Of a stretch of DNA of 64,000 nt, positions 25,220 through 33,509 are shown piece by piece. Numbering within the stretch: the first letter of the stretch is position 1; every line of letters starts with the position of its first letter. The stretch is from assembly GCF_013041615.1 (NCBI RefSeq), contig NZ_JABEPQ010000001.1, positions 1,046,976-1,110,975 of the forward strand, written 5' to 3'. The DNA comes from Knoellia koreensis (GTDB taxonomy: Bacteria > Actinomycetota > Actinomycetes > Actinomycetales > Dermatophilaceae). Below the pieces are notes generated by a model. It made no database searches and was not told the DNA's origin. It saw only the letters and a program-made list of their open reading frames with translations. Both the position numbers and the translations under genes were made by a program.

Positions 25220-26127
25220 GAACGACCCTCCGCAGCGCTGAAGAACGCCCGTTGCGCCACAAGGAACGCCAGCACGGCGGGCGCGGTGGCGATGACGGCT
25301 CCGGTGAGGAAGATCGGGTACAGGGCAGCCTCCATCTCGGACAGCCCGCGCAGCCCCAGCGCCAGCGGCCACCGCTGCGGTGACGCGACCAGGGTGAGCG
25401 GGTCCATGAACGTGGACCAGTAGTGGACGAACGCGAGCGCCGCGACGGCGCCCACCGCGGGACGCGCGAGGGGCAACGCCACCCGCCTCCACACGGCATA
25501 GGGGCTCAGGCCCTCGAGCTCGGCCGCCTCGAGGACGGACCGCGGCACCTGGGCGAAGGCGAGCGCGAAGAGCAGGACGTAGAACGGGGTCGTGCCCGCG
25601 AGCGAGAGCACGGCCACGCTGAGGGTGCGGTCGGTCAGCCCGAGCTCGCGGAGCACGACCACGCGCGGCACCCAGAGCGCAGCCGCAGGCACGAACGCCA
25701 TCAGCAGCGCGACGCCCACGAGCAGACGCCGCATCCGACCGCGCGCGGTGACGATCGCGAAGCCCGCCAGCGACGCCACGACGACGGTGACGGGCACCGC
25801 CACGAGGGCCACGAGCGCGGAGTTGAGCAGCAGCCGGCCCCACGGGAGGAAGGCGCCGACGTCGCGGTAGTTCGACCACGACGGCGGGTCGGGCCACAGG
25901 GCCAGCCCGTCCGGCGGTGGTTGCAGCGGGCGCTGGAGCGACCCCAGCACCATGACCGCCAGCGGCGCCCCGAAGAGCAGCACCACCGCCAGCCAGGCAC
26001 CACGACGCGCGGCGCGACGCCCGAGGGCGCCGCGCCGCGCACCGGCGACGTGGGTGGTCAGGAGAGCCCGATCAGCCCATGTCCGCCAGTGACGTGGTCC
26101 AGACGCTGCGGCCGTACGTCGCGGCAT
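25216..26127 (-). CDS. Sugar ABC transporter permease, MalG type
   Basis: Permease with six membrane helices. The first is WLAVVLLFGAPLAVMVLGSL and the EAA loop is LEAAELEGLSPYAVWRRVAL. It is the first gene of the four-gene importer. The start is unclear. Between the stop of the upstream beta-propeller gene (26072) and the first helix there is no in-frame ATG, GTG or TTG, only a CTG at 26061. I list the in-frame ATG at 26127, which overlaps the upstream gene by 56 bases; a GTG inside the first helix is also possible. A small deletion at the gene junction could have removed the native start. Confidence 0.75.
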   Translation of the reverse strand: MPRRTAAASGPRHWRTWADRALLTTHVAGARRGALGRRAARRGAWLAVVLLFGAPLAVMVLGSLQRPLQPPPDGLALWPDPPSWSNYRDVGAFLPWGRLLLNSALVALVAVPVTVVVASLAGFAIVTARGRMRRLLVGVALLMAFVPAAALWVPRVVVLRELGLTDRTLSVAVLSLAGTTPFYVLLFALAFAQVPRSVLEAAELEGLSPYAVWRRVALPLARPAVGAVAALAFVHYWSTFMDPLTLVASPQRWPLALGLRGLSEMEAALYPIFLTGAVIATAPAVLAFLVAQRAFFSAAEGRS

Positions 26128-28435
26128 ACAGCGTCTGTGAGCCGGCCGGCAGGTCGATGTCGTTGATCGGCACCAACGGCAGGTTGGCCCCGACCTTGAT
26201 CCACGTCCTGCCCAGGTTGGTGGTGCGGTAGACACCCACGTCGGTGGCGACGAACAGCCAGTTCGCCTTGGTGGGGTGCCGGATGACGTCGTTGACCGGC
26301 GCCTGCGGGAGCCGCCGGCCGACGATGTCGGTCCAGGTGCGGCCGCCGTCGCTCGTCATGACGAGGTGGGCGTAGCTCTCACCCGATCGCCAGCCGGAGA
26401 AGGTGGCCCAGGCGACCTTCGGGTTGTCGGGGTCGACGGTGACGCGGGTGACCCAGCGACCGGGGAAGGTCGGGCTGGACAGCTTCTCCCAGGTGACCTC
26501 GGCGGCCGGTGCCATCGCGTTGCGGCTCACCCAGACCAGGCCGCTGTCGGTGCCGGCGTAGACGAGGTTGGGGTCGGCCTTGGTGGTGCCGATCGCCGTG
26601 ATCGTGCCGAAGCCCGGGGCGCGCGGCTCGGTGCCCTCGGTGAGGTCCGGGCTGATCCGCTCCCACCGGCGCTGGCCCGGGTCGGTGTTCATCCGGCTCA
26701 CGTACTCGCTGCCACCGAACACGATCCGGGTGTCGGCCGCGAACTCCAATGGCGCCACCCAGTTCTTGCGCGCCCCGGGGATTCCCATCCAGAACGAGCT
26801 GGTGCCGACGAACCCGTAGCAGCCACCGTTCTGGTAGCACCCGTAGTACTTGTCCTGGTTGTTCGGGTCGATGCGGTTCATCATCCCGTCGCCGCCGACG
26901 AAGTTGTACCAGGGACCCGTGGTCGCGCCGGTGCTGCTCCACGACTTGAGCGAACCGTTGTCCTGGGCGCCGGCGTTGACCCGCTTGCCGTCCTGGTGGC
27001 TCACGTCCATCGCGTAGAACTGCGTGATCGGCAGGTTCGGCGTCTTGAACCAGGCGCCGCGAACCGCGCCGTTCGTGCTGGAGCGGTAGAAGCCGCCGTC
27101 GTTGCCGAGGTAGACCTGACCGGGCACCTTCGGGTCCCACGCCATGCCGTGCTGGTCGGCGTGCACCGAGTTCGACGTCGTCCACGTGGCTCCGCCGTCC
27201 TTGCTCTCGGCGAGGCTGACGCCGGCGACGAAGACGTGCTGCGCGTCGGCCGGGTCCACGTAGACCCGTCCGAACCACCACGCGAACCCGCCGCTGATGC
27301 TCTGGAGGGTGCCGCCACTGGTGGCGCCGACCGCGGTCCACGTGGCACCTGCGTCGCTGCTGGTGAAGAAGCCGTTGAAGTTGCCACGGGCCGTGCTGGA
27401 GATGAGGTAGGCCCGGTTCGGGTCGGTGTCGCTGAAGGCCACGCCCATCTTGCCGACGAGGTTGTCCGGCGTCCGGAGGGCCGGGTCGGCCTCGCTCTGC
27501 GGCAGCGGCGCCTTCTGCACGTTGGTCCACGTGCGCCCGCCGTCGGTGGAGCGGTAGACGTAGGAGTGCGGCCCGTAGATGCGTGACTTCTCGTCACGGA
27601 TCTTGTCCCACGTGGTGGCCAGCATGATGTCCGGGTTGCTCTGGTTGACCTGGACGTCGACGGCTCCGGTGGAGGCGCTCTCGGGGACGATCACGCGCGT
27701 CCAGGAGGCTCCGCCGTCCTCGGTCATGAAGAGCCCACGCGTCGGCTTGGAGTCGTGCAGTGCTCCCTGCGCCGCGACGAAGACCCGCTTGTCGTCACGC
27801 GGGTCGACGACGATGTTGCCGATGGTGTCGCTGTCCCGCAGACCCATGTTGGTCCAGGTCGCGCCACCATCGGTGCTCTTGTAGACCCCGTCGCCGTAGT
27901 AGGCGGAGCCACCGCCGTGGTCGACCTCGCCCGTGCCGGCCCAGATCGCGCCCTGGCTGTCGACGGCCACCGAGCCCATCGACTGGGGGCGACCCGCAGG
28001 CCACGACGGGGCGAAGGTGCTGCCGGCGTCCGTGCTCTTCCACACGCCACCGGAGGCGGCGGCGATGTAGACGGTTCCCGAGACGCGTGAGTCGACGGCG
28101 ATGTCGCGGATTCGCCCGCCGATGTTGGCGGGGCCGAACTCCTGCCACACCTGGTCGGTCGCGGGGTCGCCCAGCGCGCTCTGGCTCATGGCCTCGGACT
28201 GGGCCAGCGCCTCGCGGACGGCGACGTCAGGAATGGTGCCGTCGGGGTTGGCCCGCTGCCGGAACATCCAGTCCTCGGCCCCGGCCGGGTTCTGGGTCAC
28301 CGCCCCGGCGGCGTTGGTGGTTGATCGTCGTTCGCGATCCTCACCGCGGGCGTCGGCCACCACGAGTGCGGCAGGTACGGCCAACGCGGAGGTGGCGAGG
28401 ATCGCGACGGCGGCTGACGTGCGAGTGCGGATCAC
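26072..28435 (-). CDS. Secreted Asp-box beta-propeller protein (sialidase/sortilin-like fold)
   Basis: A 787-residue exported protein with signal peptide (residues about 8-27, VAILATSALAVPAALVV). At least seven Asp-box motifs (S-x-D-x-G-x-T-W type) can be read, for example KSTDAGSTF, KSTDGGATW, MTEDGGASW, RSTDGGRTW, TSSDAGATW, ESKDGGATW and MTSDGGRTW. This is the hallmark of six- to ten-bladed propellers of the exo-sialidase, VPS10/sortilin and xyloglucanase type. Catalytic residues of true sialidases are not evident, so glycosidase activity is unproven. The GTG start at 28435 has GAAAGG upstream. Directly upstream of a sugar ABC operon, it may process or bind the imported glycan; this is inference from position. 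Confidence 0.85.
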   Translation of the reverse strand: MIRTRTSAAVAILATSALAVPAALVVADARGEDRERRSTTNAAGAVTQNPAGAEDWMFRQRANPDGTIPDVAVREALAQSEAMSQSALGDPATDQVWQEFGPANIGGRIRDIAVDSRVSGTVYIAAASGGVWKSTDAGSTFAPSWPAGRPQSMGSVAVDSQGAIWAGTGEVDHGGGSAYYGDGVYKSTDGGATWTNMGLRDSDTIGNIVVDPRDDKRVFVAAQGALHDSKPTRGLFMTEDGGASWTRVIVPESASTGAVDVQVNQSNPDIMLATTWDKIRDEKSRIYGPHSYVYRSTDGGRTWTNVQKAPLPQSEADPALRTPDNLVGKMGVAFSDTDPNRAYLISSTARGNFNGFFTSSDAGATWTAVGATSGGTLQSISGGFAWWFGRVYVDPADAQHVFVAGVSLAESKDGGATWTTSNSVHADQHGMAWDPKVPGQVYLGNDGGFYRSSTNGAVRGAWFKTPNLPITQFYAMDVSHQDGKRVNAGAQDNGSLKSWSSTGATTGPWYNFVGGDGMMNRIDPNNQDKYYGCYQNGGCYGFVGTSSFWMGIPGARKNWVAPLEFAADTRIVFGGSEYVSRMNTDPGQRRWERISPDLTEGTEPRAPGFGTITAIGTTKADPNLVYAGTDSGLVWVSRNAMAPAAEVTWEKLSSPTFPGRWVTRVTVDPDNPKVAWATFSGWRSGESYAHLVMTSDGGRTWTDIVGRRLPQAPVNDVIRHPTKANWLFVATDVGVYRTTNLGRTWIKVGANLPLVPINDIDLPAGSQTLYAATYGRSVWTTSLADMG

Positions 28436-28581
28436 CGTCGTGCCTTTCGTCGAGGGATTCGGTCACCCTACGAAGCCACGCCCGGGATACGGGCGGGTAG
28501 CCGGTTCAGGGTTTGGTAAAGGGGCGGGAGTCGACGCTGGTCAGCCGTGGTGCGACCCGCGTTGCTCCTAGGCTGACCGCC

Positions 28582-29046
28582 ATGAACCAGGCCACCCGCG
28601 CTGCCCGCTCCCGACACCTGGCGGTAGCGGTCGTACTCACGGGAGTCACGGCCGGCGGACTCGCTGGCTGCTCGGGTGACGAGGCGGGGTCCGGCTGCAC
28701 CGCGCCGGTGCCAGCCGACGCCGCGGCGCTGGCATCGCTGCCGCAAGGCCTCGACCTCAGCCGCCTCGGCACCGTGACCGAGGTCGTCGACCAACCCGGG
28801 TCGGTCGTCGCGCGCGGCGTCACGAAGGAGCCGCTCGAGCGCTCGACCGTCCTCATCCAGGACGCCCTCGTCGCCGCGGGATACGAACCGGGCGGCATGG
28901 ACAACGAGGGCTTCGAGGCCGAGGTCTTCTTCACCAAGGGCTCGTATGCCGCGGGGCAGGCCGTGCTGCGTCGAGGCACCTGTGAGGGGCAGTGGACGTT
29001 CGAGCTGACCACTGTCGACCCCGCCGCGGCGACGTCCAGTCGGTGA
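28582..29046 (+). CDS. Hypothetical lipoprotein
   Basis: A 154-residue lipoprotein starting at ATG 28582. The signal peptide ends in the lipobox LAGC at about residue 30, followed by a further cysteine (GSGCTAP). The mature part (LDLSRLGTVTEVV, STVLIQDALVAAGYEPGG, GQWTFELTTVD) looks like a small alpha/beta domain that I cannot assign. TAGGCT seven bases before the ATG, with no Shine-Dalgarno, indicates a leaderless transcript. It is divergent from the beta-propeller gene and may share its control region. Confidence 0.7.
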   Translation: MNQATRAARSRHLAVAVVLTGVTAGGLAGCSGDEAGSGCTAPVPADAAALASLPQGLDLSRLGTVTEVVDQPGSVVARGVTKEPLERSTVLIQDALVAAGYEPGGMDNEGFEAEVFFTKGSYAAGQAVLRRGTCEGQWTFELTTVDPAAATSSR

Positions 29047-29140
29047 ACCCGACGGCGGTGACTCGGGCGTTCGGTCACGATCCGGCCCGGCACCGGCCAA
29101 GCGGGCCCCGGGTGTCGGCTCCACCCGGCATACTCCCGCC

Positions 29141-31138
29141 ATGAGCTTGGGGGGTCGGCGGCGGCGCCGCGCGCTCGTGACCGCAGCCACGACGCTGGTC
29201 GCGGCCCTCGCGATCGCGCCCGCGGCACACGCCGAGCAGGGTCTGGGTGAGCGCGGCACGACGCGATATGTGGTGTCCGACAAGGGAACTCCCGTGAAGG
29301 TGACCCAGACGTTCACCGTCACCAACGAGCAACCGCCGACCGGTTCCCGCTACTTCTTCTGGACCGGCTACACCCTGTGGCTTCCCAACGGTGCGAGCGA
29401 CCTCAGGGCGACGTCGAACGGCTCGACGCTGCCGGTCAAGCGGATCCGGCTCAAGGACCTCGACTACGCCGACATCTCCTTCCCGTCGCCGCTGAACTAC
29501 GGGCGCAGCCGCACCGTCACGGTCACCTACACGATCCCGGGCGCCAAGCCACGCTCGTCCTCGCCCGGCCGGGTCGGCAAGGGGTATGCCGCGTTCGACG
29601 TCTACTCCCCCGGCGGCACTGGTCAGGCCACCATCGAGGTGGTTGCGCCGCGGTGGATGAACCTCGACCTCGGCATCCACAGCACCGACAAGACCGTCGG
29701 CGACACCCGCACCACGACCGCGACGGGCGGCGGCGACCTGGGCCTGTGGTCGATGGTGTCGCTGCGGGACCCGTCCCAGGTCGACGAACGCACGGTCACG
29801 GTGAAGGACAACGCCTTCGACGTCGTCGCGTTCCCGGGCGACACCGCCTGGTCGACCTACATCAGCGACCAGCTGCCCCAGCTCGTCCCCGCCCTCGAAC
29901 GCCTCACCGGCCAGGGCTGGCCGGGCCGGACGACCCGCATCACCGAGGACTTCAGCCGGCAGGTCTACGGCTGGGACGGCACGTACAAACAGGGCGCAAT
30001 CGAGGTGTCCGAGGCGACCGACCCGGCGATCCTCGCCCACGAGCTGGCGCACGCCTGGGCCAACAGCGACAACACCGGCGACCGCTGGCTCATCGAGGGC
30101 CTCGCCCAGGAGCTCGCCCGTCAGGCCGTGACCGCGACGAAGCAGAAGGACGAGGACCACCGGCGTGTGTCTCCGAGCGGCAAGGGCGCCTTCCCACTCG
30201 CCACCTGGCCGGACGGTGACGGGGTCGCAGGCGAGGCAGAGGACTACGGCTACCCCGCGTCGTATGCCGCCGTCCATGCGCTCGTCTCGGGCAGCAAGGC
30301 CGTGCCCGGACCCCAGCTGATGAAGGCGCTCACCAGCCGCGCCACCCTGTACGACGCCCCCGGCGAACGTCCCGTCGTCAACCATGCGACCACCTGGAAG
30401 CAGGCCTACGACCTGTTCGAGGTGCTCGGCGGCAACACCTCGACCAAGGCGCTCATGACCGACTGGGTCATCGCCCCGGCCGATGCCAAGCTGCTCACCG
30501 TCCGCGCCAAGACCCGCACCGCGTATGCCGCGGCGGAGCGGGTCGACGGGGACTGGCGCCTTCCGCGGGGCGTGCGGTCGGCGATGGCCGACTGGGACTT
30601 CTCGGCGGCGTCGCTGGAGATGGCACGAACGAAATCCGTTGCCGCTGCTGCCCTTTCGGCGCAACAGGCCGCAGCAAAGGCGCACATCGACACCAGAGCC
30701 GTCCAGGCGGCATACCAGTCGGCGGCAGACAGCGACGACTATGTGACGGTGCGGGCCCAGCTCGAGGGATTCAGCCGGGTCGCCACCGACTACGCCGCCC
30801 AGCGCAGCGACTGGGCCACGCGCAACCCGCTCGCCCGGATCGGCGGGGTGCTGGCCGACCCCGGCGCCGACCTGGCCCGGGCGCGGGCAGACCTCGCCGA
30901 CGGCAAACCGGGCGAAGCGGACAAGGCCCTGTCATCGGCGCAGCGCACGAGCACCTTGGCCACCGCCGTCGGGGCCGGTGCCGTGCTGTTGGCGCTGCTC
31001 ATCCTGCTCGGCGTCGTCGTTGCCCTGCGGCTGCGGCGGCGAAGGAGGATCCGACCGGTGACCACCAGGCGACCCGCCGGTGCGACCGCACCCGAACGCG
31101 AGCACGATGGTGCTCCATGGACACCGACCGCGTCCTGA
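29141..31138 (+). CDS. Membrane-anchored gluzincin-like metallopeptidase
   Basis: A 665-residue protein with a signal peptide (residues 10-31) and a C-terminal membrane helix near 605-630 (TLATAVGAGAVLLALLILLG) followed by an Arg-rich cytoplasmic tail. The catalytic site is ILAHELAHAW at about residue 298-307, with WLIEGLAQELA about 20 residues on: HExxH plus a downstream Glu, as in M1-like gluzincins. The N-terminal 230 residues are beta-rich, as in surface adhesion or transpeptidase-associated domains. A helical Ala-rich region precedes the anchor. It overlaps the next gene by 22 bases. The substrate is unknown; action outside the membrane is inferred from topology. Confidence 0.8.
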   Translation: MSLGGRRRRRALVTAATTLVAALAIAPAAHAEQGLGERGTTRYVVSDKGTPVKVTQTFTVTNEQPPTGSRYFFWTGYTLWLPNGASDLRATSNGSTLPVKRIRLKDLDYADISFPSPLNYGRSRTVTVTYTIPGAKPRSSSPGRVGKGYAAFDVYSPGGTGQATIEVVAPRWMNLDLGIHSTDKTVGDTRTTTATGGGDLGLWSMVSLRDPSQVDERTVTVKDNAFDVVAFPGDTAWSTYISDQLPQLVPALERLTGQGWPGRTTRITEDFSRQVYGWDGTYKQGAIEVSEATDPAILAHELAHAWANSDNTGDRWLIEGLAQELARQAVTATKQKDEDHRRVSPSGKGAFPLATWPDGDGVAGEAEDYGYPASYAAVHALVSGSKAVPGPQLMKALTSRATLYDAPGERPVVNHATTWKQAYDLFEVLGGNTSTKALMTDWVIAPADAKLLTVRAKTRTAYAAAERVDGDWRLPRGVRSAMADWDFSAASLEMARTKSVAAAALSAQQAAAKAHIDTRAVQAAYQSAADSDDYVTVRAQLEGFSRVATDYAAQRSDWATRNPLARIGGVLADPGADLARARADLADGKPGEADKALSSAQRTSTLATAVGAGAVLLALLILLGVVVALRLRRRRRIRPVTTRRPAGATAPEREHDGAPWTPTAS

Positions 31139-32214
31139 CCCAGCGGCTCGCGACCCAGCGGCTCTCGTCGGCACCCGTCGCGACCGCCGCCGACGCGGTG
31201 CGGCTCCTCGGGTGCGTGCAGAGCCAGGAGCGCGACCACGCGTTCTGGTCGCTGGGGATGCGGTCGCGGCGACGCACGTATACCGGTGTGCAGCGCGAGT
31301 TCGACCGTGGCGCCTTCGTGCGCACCCACATCCTGCGTCCCACATGGCACTTCGTCGTGCCGGCCGACCTGCGGTGGATCCTCGAGCTGACCTCGCCGCG
31401 GGTCCTCGCCGGCATGGGCGGGCGCCACCGGCAGCTTGGCCTCGACGACCCAAAGGTCCTGTCGGCCGGACTCGACCTCCTCGCAAAGGCGTTGCAGGGC
31501 AAGCAGTTTCACACTCGGCGTGAGCTCGGGCAGTACTTCGCCGACCACGGTTCGCCGATCACCGCCGGCGAACAGCTCGGCCACCTGATCATGGTCGCCG
31601 AGCTGAGGGCGCTGGTCTGTTCAGGGCCGATGCACGGCGTCCACCACACCTATGCACTGGTCGACGAGGTCATCACCCGGACCCCTCCGCTGGAGCGGGA
31701 CGCCGCACTGGTCGAGCTGGTCCGCCGGTTCTTCACCGGCCACGGCCCGGCCAGCGTGCGCGACTTCACCCGCTGGTCGTCCCTGACCGTGGCCGACACC
31801 AAGCACGCCCTGGCCTTTCTCGGCGACTCCCTCGAGCAGGTCGAGGTCGACGGGATCCCCCACTGGTACGACCCGCACGCGGTGCCGCGGCGCAGCTCGG
31901 CCGCGCCCGCGGCATACCTCCTGCCCACCTATGACGAGGTGACGCTGACCTATCCGCAGGTGCCGTTCCCGAGCGACCACCCGGAGCACCGCGCGTCCGA
32001 CCCGTTCTGGGCCACGGTCGTCGCGGGGACGCGCAGCATCGGGCGCTGGAAGCGCGAGGTCGGACCGACCAGCGTGACCGTCACCATCGACCTCGCCCCG
32101 GGCACGTCGGACGCCGACGCGCGGGCGGCGGACGGGGCTGCCGGGCGGCTCGCCGACTTCCTCGAGCGAGACCTGGAGGTCGTCCGTTCGGACGATGCCG
32201 GCGGAGGCCGCTGA
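31117..32214 (+). CDS. Winged-helix DNA-binding domain protein (AlkZ/YcaQ-like)
   Basis: A 365-residue protein of the winged-helix DUF1006/HTH_42 family. The N-terminal stretch AADAVRLLGCVQSQERDHAF and then FVRTHILRPTWHFVVPADLR are family landmarks; QSQ is the catalytic-loop signature QxQ of AlkZ-type DNA glycosylases. AlkZ unhooks interstrand crosslinks and removes alkylated bases. The actinobacterial branch is broad and only partly characterised, so glycosylase activity is likely but not certain. It starts inside the end of the metallopeptidase gene and probably shares its transcript. Confidence 0.8.
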   Translation: MDTDRVLTQRLATQRLSSAPVATAADAVRLLGCVQSQERDHAFWSLGMRSRRRTYTGVQREFDRGAFVRTHILRPTWHFVVPADLRWILELTSPRVLAGMGGRHRQLGLDDPKVLSAGLDLLAKALQGKQFHTRRELGQYFADHGSPITAGEQLGHLIMVAELRALVCSGPMHGVHHTYALVDEVITRTPPLERDAALVELVRRFFTGHGPASVRDFTRWSSLTVADTKHALAFLGDSLEQVEVDGIPHWYDPHAVPRRSSAAPAAYLLPTYDEVTLTYPQVPFPSDHPEHRASDPFWATVVAGTRSIGRWKREVGPTSVTVTIDLAPGTSDADARAADGAAGRLADFLERDLEVVRSDDAGGGR

Positions 32215-32388
32215 GCACGGGGCCGCGAATTACAGGCGGGTTCTTTTCGGCACAAATGCGACAGCGGCGGCCACGGTCGGGCAGGCTGTGCCACGGCTCA
32301 CGCCCGACTGCCCGACCCGACTCCCGACCGGCCACGCCGCACCGTGGTCCGCGCTCCGACTCGGGTTCCCCCCAACCCCCGGGACATC

Positions 32389-33465
32389 ATGCGACTCGTA
32401 CTGCGCCGCGCCGCCCAGCTGCTCACCCTCGCCCTGCTCACCACCGGCCTCACCGGTCTGGCCGCACCGTCCGCGAACGCCGCGACGATGGTGCGCGAGT
32501 GCAAGCTCACCGGCATCGGGTGCGTCTCCTTCAGCGGGTATGCCGGGAGGTCGGTGTGGGGCTACCCCGTCACCGCCCGCGGCAACAACTGCGTCAACTA
32601 CGTCGCCTATCGCCTGGCCAAGAACGGCGTCGCCCGGCAGAGCACGATGGGCAACGGTGGCAGCTGGGCCAGCAACGCCCGCAAGCGCGGCTTCCGCGTG
32701 GACCGGACCCCCGTGCCCGGCTCGATCGCGCAGTGGAACTACGGCAGCGCCTACGCCCCGGGCTATGGCCACGTGGGTTACGTCGAGGAGGTCACCTCCA
32801 GCTACATCGTGATCAGCGACTCCTCCTACGGCGGCGACTACACCTCGCGCTGGCGCGTCCCGCGCGGTGACCGCAACTGGCCCAGCAACTTCATCCACTT
32901 CAAGGACGTGGGCTACAAGCCGCCGCCGTCCGGCACCTTCGTCAAGGTGCGTGAGACCTCCGCGACCTACCGGCTGGCCGGCGCCGCACCGGTGCGCGTC
33001 TTCTCCACCGCCGGCCTCGGCACCATCCGGCCCATGCTCGTGTCCTCGACCTCGCTGGCCAGGCTGCCCAAGCGGGTCCCCGACGGCACGTTCCTACGCG
33101 GGTCGGTGCGAGGTGACGTCTACCGGGTCACCGGTGGTGCCCCCGTGGCGGTCGCGAGCTGGACCAGCATGGGCGGCCGGAAGCCGTACACCACCGTCGA
33201 CCAGACGGCCCTGGACCGCGCCGGTGGCACGGGTGACTACAGCCGCCTGCGCCGCTACCCGGCGGACGGAACCGTCCTGCAGGAGCGCACCTCGCGCGCC
33301 CTCTACGTGGTGCGGTCCGGCAAGGCGCTGCGCTTCACGACGTGGTCCCAGATCGGTGGCTGGCGGCGCAGCCAGGTCGTCGACCCGGCGGCCATCGCCC
33401 GCGCCGGCACGTCGGTGTTCTACGGCCACCTCGCCGGTCGCGGGACGTTGGCACCGGCCGCCTAG
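32389..33465 (+). CDS. Secreted CHAP-domain peptidoglycan hydrolase
   Basis: A 358-residue exported protein. The signal peptide covers residues 1-31 (LLTLALLTTGLTGLAAPSAN). The CHAP domain lies at about 45-185, with the catalytic cysteine in GNNCVNYVAY and the histidine in PGYGHVGYVEEV. The C-terminal 160 residues contain repeated units around YRLAGAAPVRV, YRVTGGAPVAV and YVVRSGKALRF, which look like cell-wall-binding repeats. CHAP enzymes cut peptidoglycan peptides or cross-bridges. I choose ATG 32389 over a longer reading because it puts the basic signal-peptide start first. The upstream 170 bases show no riboswitch I can identify with confidence. Confidence 0.85.
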   Translation: MRLVLRRAAQLLTLALLTTGLTGLAAPSANAATMVRECKLTGIGCVSFSGYAGRSVWGYPVTARGNNCVNYVAYRLAKNGVARQSTMGNGGSWASNARKRGFRVDRTPVPGSIAQWNYGSAYAPGYGHVGYVEEVTSSYIVISDSSYGGDYTSRWRVPRGDRNWPSNFIHFKDVGYKPPPSGTFVKVRETSATYRLAGAAPVRVFSTAGLGTIRPMLVSSTSLARLPKRVPDGTFLRGSVRGDVYRVTGGAPVAVASWTSMGGRKPYTTVDQTALDRAGGTGDYSRLRRYPADGTVLQERTSRALYVVRSGKALRFTTWSQIGGWRRSQVVDPAAIARAGTSVFYGHLAGRGTLAPAA

Positions 33466-33509
33466 AACGTCGGCGCGCTGGGCGCGCTGGGCGCGCTGGG
33501 CCGTGGGGT

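Noticed and set aside
32215-32388. c-di-AMP riboswitch upstream of the CHAP hydrolase
   Set aside because: Actinobacterial cell-wall hydrolases often have one, but I could not find the conserved core in this short region.
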